Below the pieces are notes generated by a model that did not search any database, was not told the origin of the DNA, and saw only the letters and a list, made by a program, of their open reading frames with translations. The position numbers were made by a program, and so were the translations under genes. From NCBI GenBank assembly GCA_005883905.1, contig VAYD01000022.1, positions 1 to 14,377 on the forward strand: 14,377 bases of DNA. The letters run 5' to 3'. The DNA is from Actinomycetota bacterium (GTDB lineage: Bacteria; Actinomycetota; Thermoleophilia; Solirubrobacterales; Solirubrobacteraceae). Shown here piece after piece: positions 11,860-14,377 of this stretch. Position 1 is the stretch's first letter, and each line of letters begins with the position of its first letter.

Positions 11860-13570
11860 ATGAGCAACGCACGCCGCATCGCCCGACTGTTCAAGCCCTA
11901 CCGCGGGCGGCTGTTTGTCGTCCTCGCGCTGATCGCCCTCAGCGCGATCATCTCGCTGATCTCGCCGTTCCTGCTGCGGCGAATCCTCGACGACGCGATC
12001 CCGCAGCAGAACAAGGCCGAGCTGACACTGCTGGTCGCCGGCATGATTGCCGTGTCGATCACGACCGGCGCGCTCGGCGTCGCGCAGACCTGGCTGAGCA
12101 ACGTCGTCGGCCAGCGCGTGATGCACGATCTGCGCAGCGCCGTCTACCGCCACCTGCAACGCCTGAGCCTCGCGTTCTTCACCCGGACGCGCACCGGCGA
12201 GGTGCAGTCGCGCATCGCCAACGACATCGGCGGCGTGCAGAACGTCGTGACCAGCACCGCCACGTCGATCGTCTCCAACGTGACGACCGTGTTCGCCGTG
12301 ATCATCGCCATGTTCGCGCTCGACTGGCAGCTCGCCGCGTTCAGCCTCGCGCTGCTCCCGTTCTTCGTCTGGCTCACGCGCCGCGTCGGCCAGGAGCGAA
12401 AGCGGATCACCACCGCGCGCCAGTCGCGGCTGGCGGACATGAGCTCGCTCGTCGAGGAGTCGCTCAGCGTCTCGGGCATCCTGCTCGGCAAGACGATGGG
12501 CCGCGGCGAGGAGCTCGCCACGCGCTTCACCGACGAGTCGCGGGAACTCGCCGACCTCGAGGTCCGCTCGCGCATGGCCGGCCGCTGGCGGATGGCTTCG
12601 GTCCAGATGAGCTTCGCGGTGATGCCGGCGCTCGTCTACTGGTTCGCCGGCCAGACCTCGGCGATCTCGATTGGCACCGTGGTCGCGTTCACGACGCTGC
12701 AGACGCGGCTGCTGTTCCCGATCCAGTCGCTGCTGTCGGTCGGCGTCGACGTGCAGACCTCCGGCGCCCTGTTCGCCCGCATCTTCGAGTACCTCGACCT
12801 GCCGGTCGAGGTGAACGAGGGCGATACCGAGCTGCACGACGTCCGCGGCGCCGTGCGCTTCGAGAACGTCACGTTCGGCTACGACCCCGACGGCCCGCCG
12901 ACGCTGGCGGACGTCGACATCGACGTGCCCGCCGGCGCGTACGTGGCGATCGTGGGGGAGACCGGCAGCGGCAAGACGACGCTCGGCTACCTCGTCTCGC
13001 GCCTCTACGACGCGCAGGCCGGCCGCGTCACGATCGACGGCGTCGACGTGCGCGACCTGACGTTCGGGTCGCTGACGCCTCGTCTCACAGGAGACCTACC
13101 TCTTCCACGCGTCGATCCGTGAGAACCTCGCGTTCGCCAAGCCCGAGGCGAGCGACGCGGAGATCGAGGCGGCCGCCCGCGCCGCGCAGATCCACGACCT
13201 GATCGCCGCGCTGCCCGACGGCTATGACTCGGTCGTCGGCGAGCGCGGCTACCGCTTCTCCGGCGGCGAGAAGCAGCGCATCGCGATTGCGCGCACGGTC
13301 CTGCGCAACCCGCCGGTGCTGCTGCTCGACGAGGCCACGAGCGCGCTCGACACCGTGACCGAGCGCGCGGTCCAGGCCGAGCTCGACACGCTCGCCGAGG
13401 GGCGCACCACGATCGCGATCGCGCATCGCCTGTCGACGATCCGCCACGCCGACCGGATCGTCGTGCTCGATCGCGGCCGGGTGAGCGAGTCCGGCACGCA
13501 CGAAGAGCTGCTCGCCCTCGGTGGCCGCTACGCCGAGATGGTCACGCGCGACGCGGAGGTCGCCGTCTGA
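11860..13570 (+). pseudogene. ABC exporter half-transporter (membrane + ATPase), reading frame broken near 13075
   Basis: Frame one (11860-13122) carries an ABCB-type exporter: hydrophobic spans at about residues 18-45, 57-80, 130-165 and 250-280, the coupling segment RMASVQMSF, and the ATPase domain start with Walker A GETGSGKTT (366-374). At about 13075-13081 the frame changes. Frame two from 13082 continues with [15 protein letters not shown] (Q-loop), the [13 protein letters not shown] signature, Walker [13 protein letters not shown] and the switch histidine IAHRLST, ending at 13570. Both parts together give the usual ~570 residues, but compared with the common SLAxxxGVVSQE pattern about 11 bases appear deleted. 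Without a frame correction the product would stop at residue 420 and lack ATPase catalysis. It is a recent pseudogene, or a sequencing error in an intact gene. Substrate unknown; multidrug-type export is the family default. Confidence 0.85.
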
Positions 13571-13603
13571 GTGGGGTTTGCCCGCGATAGTCATGCTGAG
13601 GGG

Positions 13604-14377
13604 GTGAGACTGACCCGCTCGCTACGCCGGACCCTGGACATCGCCGTGGATCTGGGGACCGCGAACACGCTCGTCTATGTGACCGGACGAGGGATCGTGG
13701 TCTCCGAGCCATCGGTGGTCGCGATCGACCAGGCGACGAGGGACGTCTATGCGGTCGGGCTTGAGGCCAAGCAGATGATCGGGCGGACGCCTGCGACGAT
13801 CTCGGCGGTCCGGCCGCTGCGTCACGGCGTCATCGCCGACTTCGAGGTGACCGAGCAGATGCTGCGCTATTTCCTCGGTCGGGTCCATCGGTCGCGCTTC
13901 GCGCACCCACGCCTCGTGCTGTGCGCGCCTTCGGGAATCACCGACGTCGAGCGGCGCGCGCTGGTGGAGGCCTCCTCGGCAGCGGGCGCGTCTGCTGTCG
14001 CGCTGATCGAGGAGCCGCTCGCGGCGGCGATCGGCTCGGACCTGCCGGTGGCTGAGCCCTCAGCGACGATGATCGTCGACATCGGCGGCGGGACGTCGGA
14101 GGTGGCGGTGATCTCGATGGGCGGCGTCGTGTGCCTGGAGTCGGTGCGAGTCGGCGGCTACGACCTCGACGAGGCCGTCGCCTTGCACCTCCGGACAAGA
14201 CACCGCCTGGCCACTGGCACCGAGACCGCCGAGCGGCTCAAGATCGAGCTGGGCTCGGCCTGGCCGGTCCACGACGAGCGAGTCGTTGAGGTCCGCGGCC
14301 GCGACATGGCCTCAGGTCTACCGGTCGCCGTTGCGATCTCTGCCGGCGAAGTCCGGGAGGCGCTGGCGCCAACGCTC
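13604..14377 (+). CDS. mreB: MreB-like actin homologue (rod-shape protein), 5' part only
   Basis: An open frame of 258 codons runs from GTG 13604 to the right edge without a stop, so roughly the last quarter is missing. It shows the actin-fold nucleotide motifs of MreB: phosphate-1 DLGTANTLVYV (16-26), EPSVVAID (35-42), the connecting CAPSGITDVERRAL (107-120), LIEEPLAAAIG (134-144) and phosphate-2 DIGGGTSEVAVIS (159-171). MreB polymerises under the membrane and guides cell-wall growth in rods. GAGGGG directly precedes the GTG, closer than usual for ribosome binding; ATG codons just upstream run into stops, so GTG is the best start. It begins 33 bases after the ABC frame. No mreC or mreD is visible here, so a second MreB-like paralogue is possible. 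Confidence 0.88.
   Translation, partial: MRLTRSLRRTLDIAVDLGTANTLVYVTGRGIVVSEPSVVAIDQATRDVYAVGLEAKQMIGRTPATISAVRPLRHGVIADFEVTEQMLRYFLGRVHRSRFAHPRLVLCAPSGITDVERRALVEASSAAGASAVALIEEPLAAAIGSDLPVAEPSATMIVDIGGGTSEVAVISMGGVVCLESVRVGGYDLDEAVALHLRTRHRLATGTETAERLKIELGSAWPVHDERVVEVRGRDMASGLPVAVAISAGEVREALAPTL

Noticed and set aside
13073..13082. Programmed ribosomal frameshift in the ABC transporter
   Set aside because: No slippery sequence or downstream structure stands out, a stop in the second frame lies at 13073-13075, and family comparison suggests lost bases rather than a simple slip.
1..14377. CRISPR array, toxin-antitoxin pair, transposase or phage-defence system
   Set aside because: No regularly spaced repeats, no terminal inverted repeats with a transposase and no recognisable defence or toxin domains were seen on either strand.

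Overview
The window is very GC-rich, uses GTG starts often, packs genes into overlapping operons and encodes an F420-type (LLM-class) oxidoreductase. This points to an actinomycete, possibly of the Thermoleophilia/Solirubrobacterales type; the lineage is an inference from style and gene content. No complete RNA gene, CRISPR array or transposase is visible.

Region 1-8678 is a catabolic gene set in two divergent operons around an intergenic switch at 2773-2836. Leftward run an aldehyde dehydrogenase and a zinc alcohol dehydrogenase (ATGA overlap), then, behind its own promoter, the first 53 codons of an unrecognised gene that leaves the window. Rightward run five tightly coupled genes: a thiolase-fold protein lacking the usual thiolase catalytic residues, a DUF35 zinc/OB-fold partner, an enoyl-CoA hydratase, an LLM-class oxidoreductase and a tandem-domain family III CoA-transferase. 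The logic is alcohol to aldehyde to acid, acid to CoA thioester, then hydration and probably retro-aldol (or thiolytic) side-chain cleavage, as in the Ltp2/DUF35 arrangement of steroid degradation. The substrate cannot be read from sequence; terpenoid-like or steroid-like compounds are possibilities.

Region 8678-10788 begins with an aldehyde dehydrogenase reduced to an 86-residue stub by an internal deletion, followed by an intact GMC oxidoreductase and the first part of an Old Yellow Enzyme-like gene that is cut short. A 14-bp near-palindrome, AACTGAAGTCAGTT-like, sits in front of the left-edge gene, in the divergent intergenic region and in front of the 8731 gene. It looks like the operator of one repressor that ties these units into a regulon; the repressor is not in the window.

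Region 10789-11859 is a scar. It holds paired palindromes, 11-bp-spaced direct repeats, a large hairpin and the 3' half of a tRNA-Thr(CGU) gene, the classic footprint of an integrative-element attachment site. Next come frameshifted remnants of a short-chain dehydrogenase (minus) and of DNA-3-methyladenine glycosylase I (plus). The orientation of the tRNA fragment suggests that the catabolic genes on its left lie on an integrated island.

Region 11860-14377 holds an ABC exporter half-transporter with a nearly leaderless promoter covered by palindromes. A small deletion just before the Q-loop breaks its reading frame. After it comes the 5' part of an mreB-like actin homologue that runs off the right edge.
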